Shown here one piece after another: positions 11,701 through 21,287 of a DNA stretch of 22,558 nt (positions are counted from its first letter, which is position 1; each line of letters begins with the position of its first letter). The notes beneath the pieces are model-generated. The model saw only the letters and a list, made by a program, of their open reading frames with translations, ran no database searches and had not been told where the DNA came from. Origin of the DNA: Plantago elongata. Its lineage: Eukaryota > Streptophyta > Magnoliopsida > Lamiales > Plantaginaceae. The DNA lies in contig JAYMSP010002769.1 of NCBI GenBank assembly GCA_036897095.1, positions 1 through 22,558 of the forward strand, given 5' to 3'. Position numbers and translations under genes: made by a program.

Positions 11701-14700
11701 TAGATTCTCCTTCTACCAACCACTGACTGATCCTCGGTCATTCTTTGATTTCTGCACTTAGGCAAGAGATATTCTTCAACATGAACAGAATCAAAACAAC
11801 ATAAAGCAATGTAGATTTTATAGGGCCCAAGTTGTTCAGTTAGACCATTTTTATCTTTTTTTACATTTCAAAATATACTCCAGAATTCTGGTGGTCATCC
11901 TAATGGACAAATATATGTTTAGACTTCAGGGAGGTATAATAAAGCACCACAAAACAGGGACACCGGACACTATAAAGAGAAAGAAATCTATGTCTGGAGA
12001 GTAAAGACAAATAATTGAAAAGTAAATATTTAAATGACAAACACATTTCTAGGAAAGTTACACTTCCATACCTGAACTATCATCCAAGTCAAACATTCAT
12101 TAAAGAAGTCACACTAAAATACCTCAACTATCACCCAAGTAACACTTTCGTACATAAACTAATATTAAAATTACACTTTCAAATCTAAAGCATTCAATGT
12201 AGTATAATTTGATACATATACTTTAAATTTACTATTGAATTAATCACAAAAGAAATTTTAAAAAATCATAAAAATAGTAGTGAAACAGATTATACAAAGT
12301 TAACATATGAGTTCCTCACTTTTAAGGACCCTCCCCAAATTTTATTATAACTAGAGACCCACTGCGTTATAACATTACATTAACACATGATTCGCTAAGT
12401 TACATCATTATATTAACACAAGACTCCCTGAGTTACAACATTATATTAATGCATTCAGGTATTTTGTTTGTAATACTTAGTGTCAAATGGTTAGAATTTT
12501 CCATTAAAATATTTTTAACTAAATAAATAATGAGATTACAATAATTTTTTTAATTCAATTATTACAAGAACATTTTATTATTATTTATTTAGTTTAAAAT
12601 GTATAACAATTACCAAAAATATAAGTAAATTACAATCAATTTGTACTTCAATACAAGAAAATAGTTAATATTTTGTAATATTTAATTTGAATTGATTTAA
12701 TTTGATATAAATATGTAATATTTGATTAGCATTAAATTTTGGTATTTAGTACAGATACCAGAATAATTAGAAAGCAAATAAGCACCAATACAAATACACG
12801 ATGTGAAATATGAATATGAAAACACAACAATTTCCAAATAATCGATACTATATAATATCAAGAAAGTACGTTTAATAATTTATAGACTTTAGTAGTATTT
12901 AGCATGTTATATTGTTTTGAGGCATCCCCTTGTATTTTTGACTTAAATACTTATTTAATCAAACTATTTTGTCTTTTGAGGACCATTGCTTATACAAAGA
13001 CTCATGAGTCAAAAATTCAAACTGGATTACAACCCAGCAGGATTGTTTAGTTTACTATTTGATTTTATTGGATGTATTGGAGAATATAAAATGATAAAAC
13101 TAAAAACCTTTCCTAAAATGGCATAAAGATGAAAGTGGACAACTTTACCGGGACGCCCAAAATGGCAAAAGTGGACAGCTTATGTGGAACAGAGGAACAG
13201 AGGGAGTATGTTTTTGTAGAAGGTTATCCATTTTTAGTAAACATCCCCCGTCTTTTTGTGAAACATCAATATTAATTTGATACTACAAGAATTATTGTTG
13301 TTTTATATATTTTTATGCAGGTAATAATTTGAAATTTAGAAAACATAAGTATTTGTTGTAGAGCTTCAACCATATTTAGTAAATCATCACATTTTTTTGT
13401 GAAATATTAACATTAATTGAATGCAATACTACATGTTTTGCAAAATATAGTAAAACATTTCTATAAAACATCAAACATTTTTATTTGTTGGTGACGGTAG
13501 TTTTACAGTTTTACGTATATCATTTGATAGTTGATAACTTGATACATTTTGCCTTTTTTTAAACATCAAAAAATACTCTTCAAATATCAATAATTTTATG
13601 TTCTTTCATAGTTAGTTGGGCTCTTCTACGGTAGTGGGACGACCGGTCTGACAACATATAATTGATTATAAACCATTATAATTTGTTTTACCTAACAGTA
13701 CAAATCAAATCACCAAAGAATGCAATACATGTTTTGTAAAGCATAGAATATTTTTATAAAACATCAAACATTTATTTGTTGGTGACTTTATACAGTTATA
13801 CGTATACCATTTGATACATTTTGACTTTTTTATTAAACATCAAACAAATTTCTTGAAATATCAAAACTTTTATGTTCTTTTAGTTAGTGGTGCTCTTCTA
13901 AGGTCAGGCAGCAATTGACCTTGACAGCATATAATTGATTATATGTCGTTAGACTTTTTTTATCTAACGGTCCAAATCAAATAGTCAAAGGCGGTAAATC
14001 AATCGCTATATCGTCATTTTTCCCTATGAATATTTAAATTTTAAAAAATACAAATATTATTCAAAAATATCCAAATTTACCCTCAAAATGTTTTCAATAA
14101 TTATAATATTACTTGTTTTAGCACTAACTATATTTTAATTACAGTATTCTTACATTTAATGTAGTAAATGTGCTAATTTTGTATTGGCTGCCTATTGTCA
14201 AGCAAGACATAAGTCTACCTAACCGTAGAAATGCCCTAGTTATATACTCCATCCGCCACTTGATCAAAAATTGGAAATAGTGGGTTTCCTGGTTTCCTAA
14301 AAAGGAAACATTAACCTTAAAAAAAACTCCTTAAATGGTAAAATTTAAACCTTTATTTAAACCTTTAAAAAGAACATAGGGAGTATATAATCAAAAACAT
14401 CGTACATTTCTGATAAAAAAAACTTCAATGATTTATTAGCAAATTTCAGTATAGATGTTTTTATTGTAACATAATAGCAATATGGTACAAAAGTTGTTGA
14501 TGTTCATAAAACATGTGGTATATGTTCTAGAGGAAATAATACATGTTTTTAATGAGTGAACATCATTTTTTTTTAGATACAATGTTACAATTATAATAAT
14601 TGGGCATAGTCAAATTTATCATCAACACATTTCTAATCATCAATCTCTATACAGAGCAAATAATAACCCATTTCGAGGAATCGAACCCGTGACCTCTTGA

Positions 14701-16911
14701 GTACGGGGTGTCTCAGCTTGTCACTCGGCAACAAACGCTTTGAACACAAAACATTTAGCATTTTCTATAAAATACCATGCATATTGTAAAAAAAAAACAC
14801 TTATTTCAAGCAAAACGTCAATGATTATTTAACAACCATCACTACTTCAATATTGATTGTTTTATTTGCAAAGATTGACCTAAATGTATTTTGAAAATTA
14901 GCCGATATATAACATAAAAGAGATAAGGTATTAGATGAAAATATGATGTTTTTATAAAGATGTGATACTAAACTTATAATTATTCAAATTGCATATCCAT
15001 CCTTAGTGTTGTCATATTTTCAAATAGCATACTTTACATTTACCCAATTCACCAAATTGACCTAAAATAAGTTCAGGGTTTAGAATTACCCAAAATCAGA
15101 AAAGAATCAGAACAGGGTGCAGAATACGTTTAATATGACATACCTATCCAAGAAGATCCATGACGTATATGACGGTATTCGTTTCTCCTCTGGCAGCGTT
15201 ATAGGACAGACAGCATTCTTGACTACAATGCTTGATCCTAAAAGAACTGCAGAAGAGACATATTCATCTTCCTGGGAGCTGCTGCTTGCATGATCCCCAT
15301 CACTGTTGCCAATACCGTTATGCATAGCAAGTGCATCCCTCTGCCTCCTTGCAAGTAAGTCTACACGTTCTTCATCCTCAATGGACATCATAGTTTTTTT
15401 TTCCAAAGCTAAAATATATAGGTTATCTATCTCATCAATAGCCTTTCTTCTATTTTCTTCCATACGTTTCTGAAACGCAACTAAAGGACGTGTGAGAATT
15501 TAAAAAATTACATAGTACTTGCCAGTTTAACTAATGAGAGATTCATAATGTACCTTTATGTAATCAGAGCGGTCATTAACAATTTGTTCCTTCAGAGAAT
15601 CAACTACTGCTACAATTTCCAGGGTTTCTGGAGATGCTTCATTCTGATCACCATCCTACACATGAGAGACAAGCATGCCAAGGAATAAGCAACAATTGTC
15701 TAAATTAATTAAGTGAATCTTCATTAATTAAGTAAATCTAAGGCTTTTGCAATGCGGTCCTCCTTTTGTTTGCAAGGACCAAGAGGTGGATCTTGTAATG
15801 GCCAAAAGATCAAACACAAAAGAGCAATCTCAAACTATTACAGTAATCAAAGATTAAGTAGAATGTCAAGTAATAGGAAGTTGAGAACTAATACTATAAA
15901 CATGCAGTTGAAATTTAAGTGGCCAAGATCCAAATAGGCAGCTTCAAATGATGCACAATATCTGTCATCAACGAACATGGTAATTCATTCTAGACTAGTA
16001 AACATATTTTACAACCAAATTCCAAAAGTTTGGATGCTTGCCACGTGCATGTTTCTCCTCTTACCTAAAGTAAAACATATGCATGCGCCAACCAAATTAA
16101 CCTATGCTGACAGCCTAACAAGTATGTTTTACAAACAACATTTCTCAAACCCCAGTACTGGCAGAAGACTTCACAGGTCACAACTCAGAAAAACTAACAT
16201 AAGACAGCATGAAGTACGACCGAGTTTAAAACCCTACCACCATCAATTTACATCGATTATAATCATAAATGCAATCATTAAGAGAAATAATGCAATGCAC
16301 CTCTGTTTTAATGAAAAAATCCAAAAACACCGTATCTATGCAATCGATTTAAGCTGAATCTCCTTAAAACATACATGCACCAACCAAATTATCCTACCCT
16401 CACAAATCCAGTGTTAAGAAAGAATAAGTGAATAACAAACTACATATTCAACCTATCATTTTCTCTTCAAAACACCAGTTTACAACGATTATAAGAAACA
16501 TTGGGTTCAGCACCATCAACCCAACCACCATCAGTTTACATCGATTATAACCAACCAAACCAACACAATGCAAGCATCAAACCAACAATCCAATACAATG
16601 CACCTCCATTCCCAACGCAAACAATCCCGAAACATCATAACATCTACTCAATCAATTTCAACCGAACCATCTCATAAAATCACACAAACATCAACACACA
16701 GAAAAACACCACTCTCATCCACACCAATTCCACTCAATAAAAAAACCAAACAGAAAAGGTAAACAGCATAAATGCACATCAACAGCAAACTCAGCTGAAC
16801 CTACTCAAAAACATGAAGAAAAGTCAAAATCGAGCTGAAAAAGGTGCGTAATTGAACAGTTACCTCCTGAGCGGATCCGGAAGCGGAAGGAGAGCCTTGT
16901 TGAGCTGACAT
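4289..16911 (-). CDS. CLF: CURLY LEAF-type Polycomb H3K27 methyltransferase, 17 exons
   Basis: Nuclear catalytic subunit of Polycomb Repressive Complex 2; trimethylates histone H3 lysine 27 (family knowledge). Coding exons read on the minus strand: 16911-16864, 15655-15554, 15469-15144, 11751-11590, 9203-9119, 8946-8800, 8674-8627, 8540-8469, 8285-7606, 7369-7219, 7131-6908, 6712-6581, 5761-5671, 5535-5488, 5409-5281, 5173-5096, 4480-4289. They total 2,715 nt, or 904 residues plus stop, with GT-AG at every junction and no internal stop; Arabidopsis CLF is about 902 residues. Order: N-terminal EZD region, acidic block, C5 cysteines, basic linker, SANT, CXC, SET. Signature strings include [26 protein letters not shown] and [16 protein letters not shown] rather than SWINGER or MEDEA is chosen from the near-identity around residues 160-200 and the C-terminal [10 protein letters not shown]. 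Exact exon 1 and UTR limits need a transcript. Confidence 0.95.
6581..7131 (-). other. CLF: CLF exons 11-12: pre-CXC and CXC domain
   Basis: Exon 11 (residues 608-681) has an Arg-rich stretch, [20 protein letters not shown], and the first CXC cysteines: 652, 658, 660, 664, 668, 670, 677 and 681. Gly682 is split across intron 11. Exon 12 (683-725) has cysteines 683, 687, 694, 696, 701, 706, 708, 715, 720 and 723. The spacing is that of the zinc-binding CXC domain that sits directly before SET in E(z) proteins. After C723 the residues are LLS, where Arabidopsis CLF has WVI. Confidence 0.93.
7219..8285 (-). other. CLF: CLF exons 9-10: basic linker and SANT domain
   Basis: Exon 9 is 680 bp (residues 331-556, with Ser557 split). 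It starts as a variable Ser/Lys-rich linker. Basic clusters that could be nuclear import signals lie at about 363-368 (KLKKRK) and 430-434 (KRQKK), the latter just before ASDSDG as in Arabidopsis CLF. Its end, [20 protein letters not shown], begins the SANT domain, which continues in exon 10 as [15 protein letters not shown] up to about residue 582. The linker is where family members differ most, so its divergence from Arabidopsis is expected. Confidence 0.9.
8469..9203 (-). other. CLF: CLF exons 5-8: helical segment and C5 cysteine domain
   Basis: Exon 5 gives residues 214-241 ([10 protein letters not shown]...), matching the Arabidopsis MTLEQLGLSD segment. Exon 6 ends in [12 protein letters not shown], exon 7 is [16 protein letters not shown], and exon 8 adds three more cysteines before CHQL. 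Visible cysteines are 286, 289, 294, 299, 315, 323 and 327. The first group is the C5 region shared by plant and animal E(z) proteins. Introns 5 to 8 are short (172, 125, 86 and 183 bp), typical of plant introns, unlike the swollen introns 3 and 4. Confidence 0.9.
9204..11589 (-). other. CLF intron 4 (2.4 kb), contents
   Basis: Apart from the hAT MITE, the intron has a lone box-B-like GGTTCGAGTC at 9470-9479 on the plus strand, without a convincing box A, possibly a worn SINE head. It also has a 17-A run at 10653-10669. The rest (about 9500-10650 and 11260-11580) is AT-rich with no gene I can support. Confidence 0.6.
10819..11244. mobile_element. hAT-type MITE, 426 bp, CLF intron 4
   Basis: The ends are inverted repeats: TAGGGGTGTA at 10819-10828 and TACACCCCTA at 11235-11244. 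They are flanked by an exact 8-bp direct repeat, GGTATGAG, at 10811-10818 and 11245-11252. An 8-bp duplication with (C/T)AGGGGTG ends is diagnostic of the hAT superfamily. Inside are four near-identical palindromes, GTTCRYGAAC-type, at 10954-10963, 10965-10974, 11098-11107 and 11109-11118. No transposase is encoded, so the element is non-autonomous. The exact target duplication points to a fairly recent insertion. Confidence 0.9.
12055..12185. repeat. Degenerate ~52-bp tandem repeat, CLF intron 3
   Basis: AGTTACACTTCCATACCTGA at about 12056 is repeated as AGTCACACTAAAATACCTCA at about 12108, each followed by ACTATCAYCCAAGT. A third, partial copy with ATTACACTTTCAAAT follows near 12170. No coding potential is seen. 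Confidence 0.4.
12366..12455. repeat. 33-bp tandem repeat, about 2.7 copies, CLF intron 3
   Basis: GTTATAACATTACATTAACA, GTTACATCATTATATTAACA and GTTACAACATTATATTAATG start at 12366, 12399 and 12432, exactly 33 bp apart. The third copy decays after about 22 bp. Confidence 0.65.
13419..13992. repeat. Tandem duplication (~299 bp) in CLF intron 3
   Basis: GAATGCAATAC starts at 13419 and again at 13718, a 299-bp offset. Both copies carry, in the same order, a CATCAAACATTTTTATTTGTTGGTGAC-type segment, a GTATAYCATTTGATA segment, TTTATGTTCTTT, GCTCTTCTA, CATATAATTGATTATA and TACAAATCAAAT/TCCAAATCAAAT. Copy 2 ends near 13992. Divergence is visible throughout, so the event is old. A weaker partial resemblance starts near 13220 (TTAGTAAACATC, TTTTTGTGAAACATC). 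Confidence 0.65.
14241..14389. mobile_element. Stowaway-like MITE, 149 bp, CLF intron 3
   Basis: The left end TATATACTCCATCC and right end ATAGGGAGTATATA are inverted copies (TATATACTCC exact over 10 bp). Both have the CTCC(C/A)T ends and TA flanks typical of Stowaway (Tc1/mariner) MITEs. There is no coding capacity. A lone GAACAGAGGGAGTA end near 13193-13208 may be a remnant of a second element; its partner end was not found. Confidence 0.45.
14567..14745 (-). mobile_element. tRNA-derived SINE-like element in CLF intron 3
   Basis: On the minus strand a box-A-like sequence, TTGCCGAGTGAC (14731-14720), is followed about 32 nt later by a box B, GGTTCGATTCC (14687-14677). This is the spacing of an internal RNA polymerase III promoter. 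The element then runs about 100 bp to a nine-A tail (plus-strand T-run 14566-14574). The order promoter head, unrelated body, A-tail is that of a plant SINE. A short TGTTCA occurs on both flanks and could be part of a target duplication. It lies in the same orientation as CLF. It is not a tRNA gene: no acceptor stem closes. Confidence 0.6.
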
Positions 16912-16973
16912 TGCCGGAGAATGAGGTGATTGGAGGATCCGGCAATGGAAGTCGGAGAAAAAGCCCGAAACAT
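15610..16973 (-). other. Candidate upstream ORF overlapping the CLF start
   Basis: An ATG at 16973-16971, 62 nt before the CLF ATG, opens a different frame. It reads through the rest of exon 1 (to 16864) and, after splicing of intron 1, stops at a TAG at 15612-15610 in exon 2. That is 51 codons plus stop. It overlaps the CLF start out of frame. Its own start context is weak (T at -3, T at +4), so leaky scanning is likely. It exists in the mRNA only if transcription starts above 16973. Confidence 0.35.
15656..16863 (-). repeat. CLF intron 1 with a ~288-294 bp tandem duplication
   Basis: Two diverged copies follow each other at about 16075-16365 and 16368-16680. Markers are GCCAACCAAATTAACCT against ACCAACCAAATTATCCT, then CCACCATCAATTTACATCGA at about 16237 against CCACCATCAGTTTACATCGA at about 16525 (offset 288), then CAATGCACCTC in both. 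A further partial copy of the TTTACAACGATTATAA motif lies near 16480. The rest of the intron is AT-rich with no gene. Confidence 0.6.
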
Positions 16974-17220
16974 GCAGAGGCGGGCCTGAAATTGAAATGG
17001 CGGGCTGGAAAGTGAATTTGAAATGGAGGAAAGCCCTAGAAATTGGATTTTGGGGGGGGAGCTGAGGGGGCCTCGAGACACCGCTTTTTAGGTTCTGATG
17101 CTGCAAATAGTTATTGTTAGTACCTTCACTTTTATGTGCTCCTGACAGTGACACCAGAACATGCTATATCTACAAAACAGTAGCAGCGTATATTATTCTA
17201 ACACCGTACGTAGTAGTGAC
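16912..17220 (-). promoter_or_regulatory. CLF 5' leader and proximal promoter
   Basis: The sequence directly upstream of the CLF ATG is pyrimidine-rich on the coding strand (a C-run around 17050-17060), as in many plant leaders. A weak TATA-like CATAAAAG lies at 17136-17129 on the minus strand, about 220 bp upstream of the ATG. The ATG context (A at -1, G at -3) is moderate. The transcription start cannot be fixed from sequence. Confidence 0.35.
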
Positions 17221-17700
17221 TGCGAAAATTGGTCATGGATCGTCTCGATTTTCGTACTGTGACGATTGGTTGTGGAGCGGTCGCTACGATTTTTTATTTC
17301 TTTTTAATTTTTCTATTTTTATTTATAATTATATTAATGCGATTATTAAAAATTTAAAGTGAAAATTAACGTTTTATTGAAAATGCGAATAGAATATTGA
17401 CAGTACAAAATACAAATGTATACAAACAAAGGATGACATTTAATGTATGAGAATATATATCTTAACTAGTCTCATTTTCTCGAAAAAATATACACGACGG
17501 CATAATTTTTATATTTTTTAAATAATACAATAATAAAAAATAAAAAAACAAAAAAAAGGAACAAAAACAGATAACTCGATCGGTCGTTGGACAACCGATC
17601 GAGTTACCTCCTCCTCACAACTGGCGATCGGCTGCCCACAGTGCGCGAGAATTGGTCGTGGAGCCACGATCAATTCCCCACGACTGCACCACAGTGTGCA
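17220..17700. repeat. Hairpin cluster / possible foldback element upstream of CLF
   Basis: A perfect 13-bp inverted repeat (TAACTCGATCGGT at 17572-17584; ACCGATCGAGTTA at 17594-17606) encloses a 9-nt loop. Next to it, 17650-17675 is a 26-bp near-palindrome (AATTGGTCGTGG ag CCACGATCAATT, one mismatch). Related motifs AATTGGTCATGGATCG (about 17227) and GATTGGTTGTGGAGCGG (about 17264) lie on the other side of an AT-rich spacer. T-rich and A-rich blocks (about 17290-17330 and 17520-17570) are roughly mirror images. This suggests a worn foldback transposon; I found no target duplication. Confidence 0.5.
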
Positions 17701-19090
17701 GTCTAACCTGTTCAAACCTCTGTTTGAATATTTCTGGAGAAATTTGCAATTTTGGTAGCTCAACAATACATTAGACTTTGTAGTTATAGTTTAGCTAATT
17801 ATAGAGACTACCAATTATTCATGATATGAGAAAAGTACATAAAGCCACTTTATGTAATGGTATTACATATAAAATTCCTTTTAAAAAACTATTCCATATA
17901 AGATCAATTTATTTTTTAGAACTCTAATTTCTCCTAATCACAACATGACTTTCTATGAATGTCCCTCCTTCCCTTTTATCTTGCACAAATGACCCATTTC
18001 AAGAAAGTTTTGCAAAAATGACTATTCTATTTTTTTAGCCTTAATTTATCCCAACTACAACATGATTTTCTATTAATGTTCCTTCTTTTTTTTTCTCCAA
18101 GTCTACTATACTTAAATATATATGAAATTCATTTGTTCTTCATTATTTTCAGATTTTTCTTTTCTTCTCTCGCATTTTTTCTCTCTCGATCCGATTCTTT
18201 CACTCGTTTTTCCTGTTTTAAATTGTGTTTTGTACAATTCTCACCATGGATTTCATTGTCTCTCTCACGTTCAATGATTTTAGCCATGCTTTTGGCATAA
18301 AACTTGGGTTTAGCCTTTTTTTATTGTCTTGATATTGGTTGAAGTATTTAATTATGAGCATTCCCCTATTTTTACGTGTTTATGTTGAAACTACTATTAT
18401 TGAAGGTAAAACTAGTAACCAAAATTTATACTCTTAAAACTAGTTTGGCTTGCTTTTGAAACTAGTGAAACCAACATTTATGCTTCTAATTTTTAAAACT
18501 AGATTTTTGTTATTTTGAAACTAACTTTCGTGTGGGTTCTTGCTTTTCACGAAGTTCCCTTAACTATGAGATCGATCTTCTATTTGTAGATGTTCAATCT
18601 GATCGGATCAAGCCCATGAGTTTTGTTGCTTATCCTTATCTTCAAGAGTCCACACAATCTGAACCACCAAGAGTCCTTTGTTTCTTGTTCACTCCAAGAA
18701 TCAGTCGATCTTGATCTCTTGTTGAGATATGAATTCGGTGGTGTCTCTCTTGATATAAGAAGACTCTTGCAAGACAAAGACTAAACACACGTGGAACTAG
18801 GTAAGTGTTAGTGAAGAATGGTAATTAACCGATTACACCTAAAGTGCATAAACTGAACCGGTGGATGTTGTAGGAATTGTTGTAGCAACATTAGTTTCAA
18901 CAATGTTACAATGTCTCAAACATCCTGCACTTTCACTATAAATCCCTGCGCCTTTTTCTTTTCAGACCTTTCTCCAATTCTACTTGCTTTCTGGGGTTGT
19001 GTTGGAAGATCCACATTGGATCAATTTGGTATTTCCAGAAGGAGTTCTGGCAGTGATTGGTTTAGCAGTCAGTGGTGGTTCAGGAAGGCT
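17700..19090. other. AT-rich intergenic DNA without a supported gene
   Basis: A ~45-bp segment near 17927 (CACAACATGACTTTCTATGA) is repeated about 117 bp later (CTACAACATGATTTTCTATT). AAACTAG recurs near 18411-18500. A plus-strand open frame from 18911 is rich in Phe, Ile and Ser and lies opposite the decayed minus-strand gene, so I treat it as chance. No gene or RNA is recognised. Confidence 0.55.
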
Positions 19091-21094
19091 ATCCACTTAT
19101 CTTCTATTGTGAAGTGGATGCTCATCTGTGTTAGTCTCATCATCATCATTATTGAAGTTTGTTATTGGAGACTTACAGGTTTCCTGACCTTGGATATCTC
19201 CTTCTTCCTTTTCTTCTTGTTGTTCATAAGGCTTATCTCCTTCAGTTATAACAAGGGCCTTGGAACCCCTAGTTACTATACTTTTGAGCCTTGATGATGT
19301 TCTAAATCTGGTTTCTGGAACCACGAGTTCTTCAGAAGTTGTGTCCTTTTTTTGAACTTGACTTGTGGAGGGAGGTAATTGTTTTCCCTTCCTTCATCTA
19401 CCTCTCTAGGCAGGTTGATTCTCTTCCCCCATGGTCATGAGTGACTGACTCAAACTTACGTAAGAATGAGAAAGCGACTCAATGTTCTTTTGTAGATTGT
19501 TATGAACTTGGACAAACTTCTGGACTTCATTCCGGAGCTCTTGATTTTCTCTAAGGATTGCCTGCTCCTTTTGGTTCAGCTCTTCTAATGGACGATAGAT
19601 AACATCTGCTTTCTGAATAGCATATTAAGCTTCTTCAAGTGACTTGTTGGCGTTGTTGCAGTCTTCATCCCGGACCATGCCTAGATCTTTTTGAGACAAT
19701 GCAATGCTAGTGGCTCTGTGTAGCAAGAGCTTAGCTATCGACTTAAGGTCAGATGGTACATATGAGAGTACCTGGGAATCTTTAGCAACTAGCTCAGATC
19801 GCAGCTTAGCAAACACAGTACTTCGTTCAAGAAACTTGCCATCTCTGGAAGTAACGGTTGGTGATGAGAAGATGTGCGGAGCAAGAAATTCTCTTTTGTA
19901 ATGAGAGAACAATTGCATCCTATTCTGGAGCCATATATTGTGTCTCATCATCATTAGTTCTCACATAGATGTGATCGTTCGGATCATTGTTGTCGAGCTC
20001 AACAACCATTTTACCTTTGCCTTAGGTGCTGTCTTTCTGAGATGATGGAATGTTAGGTCTATCTGATGTAGCCTTAGCATCATGCTCTGTATCGTCTATC
20101 ACCAGAACATCCAACTCTGCAGCTGTGGCATTGATATCTCTTTTCAACTGTTACTTCTCAGCAAGGAGTGTCTTCTCCTTGGTATTTTCTGCCTCAATTA
20201 TCAGCAATTGGGCTTCCTTAGCTTCAATCAGAGATTGGTACTCTTGACTGAGCTTACTTTCTTCTTCCAACAATTCCTTGAGTCTTGAGACTTTAGATTC
20301 AACATCATGAAGTTCTTCAGATGGGTCGGCTTGTTGATTTTGATCGTTGAGTTCTGTTGGTTTTGTTGGTCAGCTGGAGGTGGTGATTTTTGTGATGATG
20401 GTGGGTCTCTCTGAGTAGACTCTTGAGCAGGTGGAATTCCTGTTATGGCATTTCCTTGTGCCATTCCACCAGTACTTGGTGAAGGACTATCATCATCTTC
20501 ATCATCTGATGAGACATTATCACCTCCTTCTGGATGTTTAGATGATGTGTCAACATCATTTTCGTCGGTTTCTTCTTCTTCATCTGAGACCAAGTTGATT
20601 ATAGTGGGGAGTGTAATCCTCTACCCGTTTACTTCCTCTTGTTCAGAGGGATAAACTCTGAGTGTTTGGGGCAAAGTAGGATTAAGTTCCATTTGCATTA
20701 TGATCTCTTCATTAGCACATTGAAGGTATCCATCAGCTTCTTCCCAACATTATATGTAAAGTCGTCATGCATCAGTGTATGATGAGAGTAATCCTCTATG
20801 GGAAACATGGCATGAACGTAATTTTCCAGATCGAAGGCTCTCTCCCTTCTCTCTTTGTGGTCAATCACCTTGGCAAGCTCTGTTAGATCAGCCTTTCTGA
20901 GCTTTTGCCATTACCTAAAGCATTTGACATGTCGTTTCATGGTGATTGTCTGGAAAATCTTCAGTAGATCAAGTGTGGCTTCCGCGTCAATCATTGGTAA
21001 CTCTTGAGCCTGAAAGAAAGGTTTCAAGTTAGTTTTGTTCAAACTTACTTGTGGTTATCTGAGAACAAAGAAGTCTAAGTGTTTCTGAGCATAC

Positions 21095-21203
21095 ATGTGT
21101 ATCTACACTATGCACATTCACTTGTAGCTTTGGAGCAACCGGTGCTTCAGACCGTGGTCAGAGGAGTGGCTTCTTCCTCTTCAACCAATCTTTCTTCTCG
21201 AGC
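21095..21203 (-). pseudogene. E5 of the broken gene, 36-codon module plus one base
   Basis: The exon is 109 nt between TTAG|GCT and CAT|GTATGC. The first half reads AREERLVEEEEATPL; the second half, one frame over, reads SEAPVAPKLQVNVHSVDTH. One extra base near 21145 explains the break. Its end (VDTH, CAT|GTATGC) resembles the end of E1 (EDTH, CAT|GTAACA). Confidence 0.6.
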
Positions 21204-21287
21204 CTAAGAATAAAAATCAAATCATAATGCTTAGAAATATTCTACAGAGAAGTGTTCAAAAGATATGTTTATGAGAGTTTCACTTAC

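Larger units (their letters stand above)
11590..16911 (-). other. CLF: CLF exons 1-4: N-terminal E(z) region
   Basis: Exon 1 (16911-16864) encodes residues 1-16 and is Ser/Ala/Gln-rich; the ATG at 16911-16909 is the first in the CLF frame and the exon ends in phase 0 before GTAACT. Exon 2 encodes residues 17-50, exon 3 residues 51-158, and exon 4 residues 160-212, with Arg159 split across intron 3. Exon 3 ends with the family string SYTSWIFLD. Exon 4 holds the most conserved plant E(z) N-terminal block, followed by an acidic run ([17 protein letters not shown]). In the family this part contacts the other PRC2 subunits. Exon 1 is the least certain because it is short and poorly conserved. Confidence 0.85.

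Noticed and set aside
14677..14731. tRNA gene on the minus strand
   Set aside because: Boxes A and B are present but no acceptor or anticodon stem closes, and an A-tail follows; a SINE fits better.
15752..16762. Three plus-strand open frames of 61-126 codons
   Set aside because: They lie within CLF intron 1 and its tandem duplication, are rich in Asn/His/Ser/Lys as expected of AT-rich repeats, and have no recognisable domain.
18911..19294. 127-codon plus-strand open frame
   Set aside because: Mostly opposite the decayed minus-strand gene; Phe/Ile/Ser-rich as expected from the complement of Glu/Lys-rich coding DNA, and no domain seen.
20445..20654. Plus-strand Ser-rich open frame
   Set aside because: It is the reverse complement of the acidic Asp/Glu/Ser run of the broken gene.
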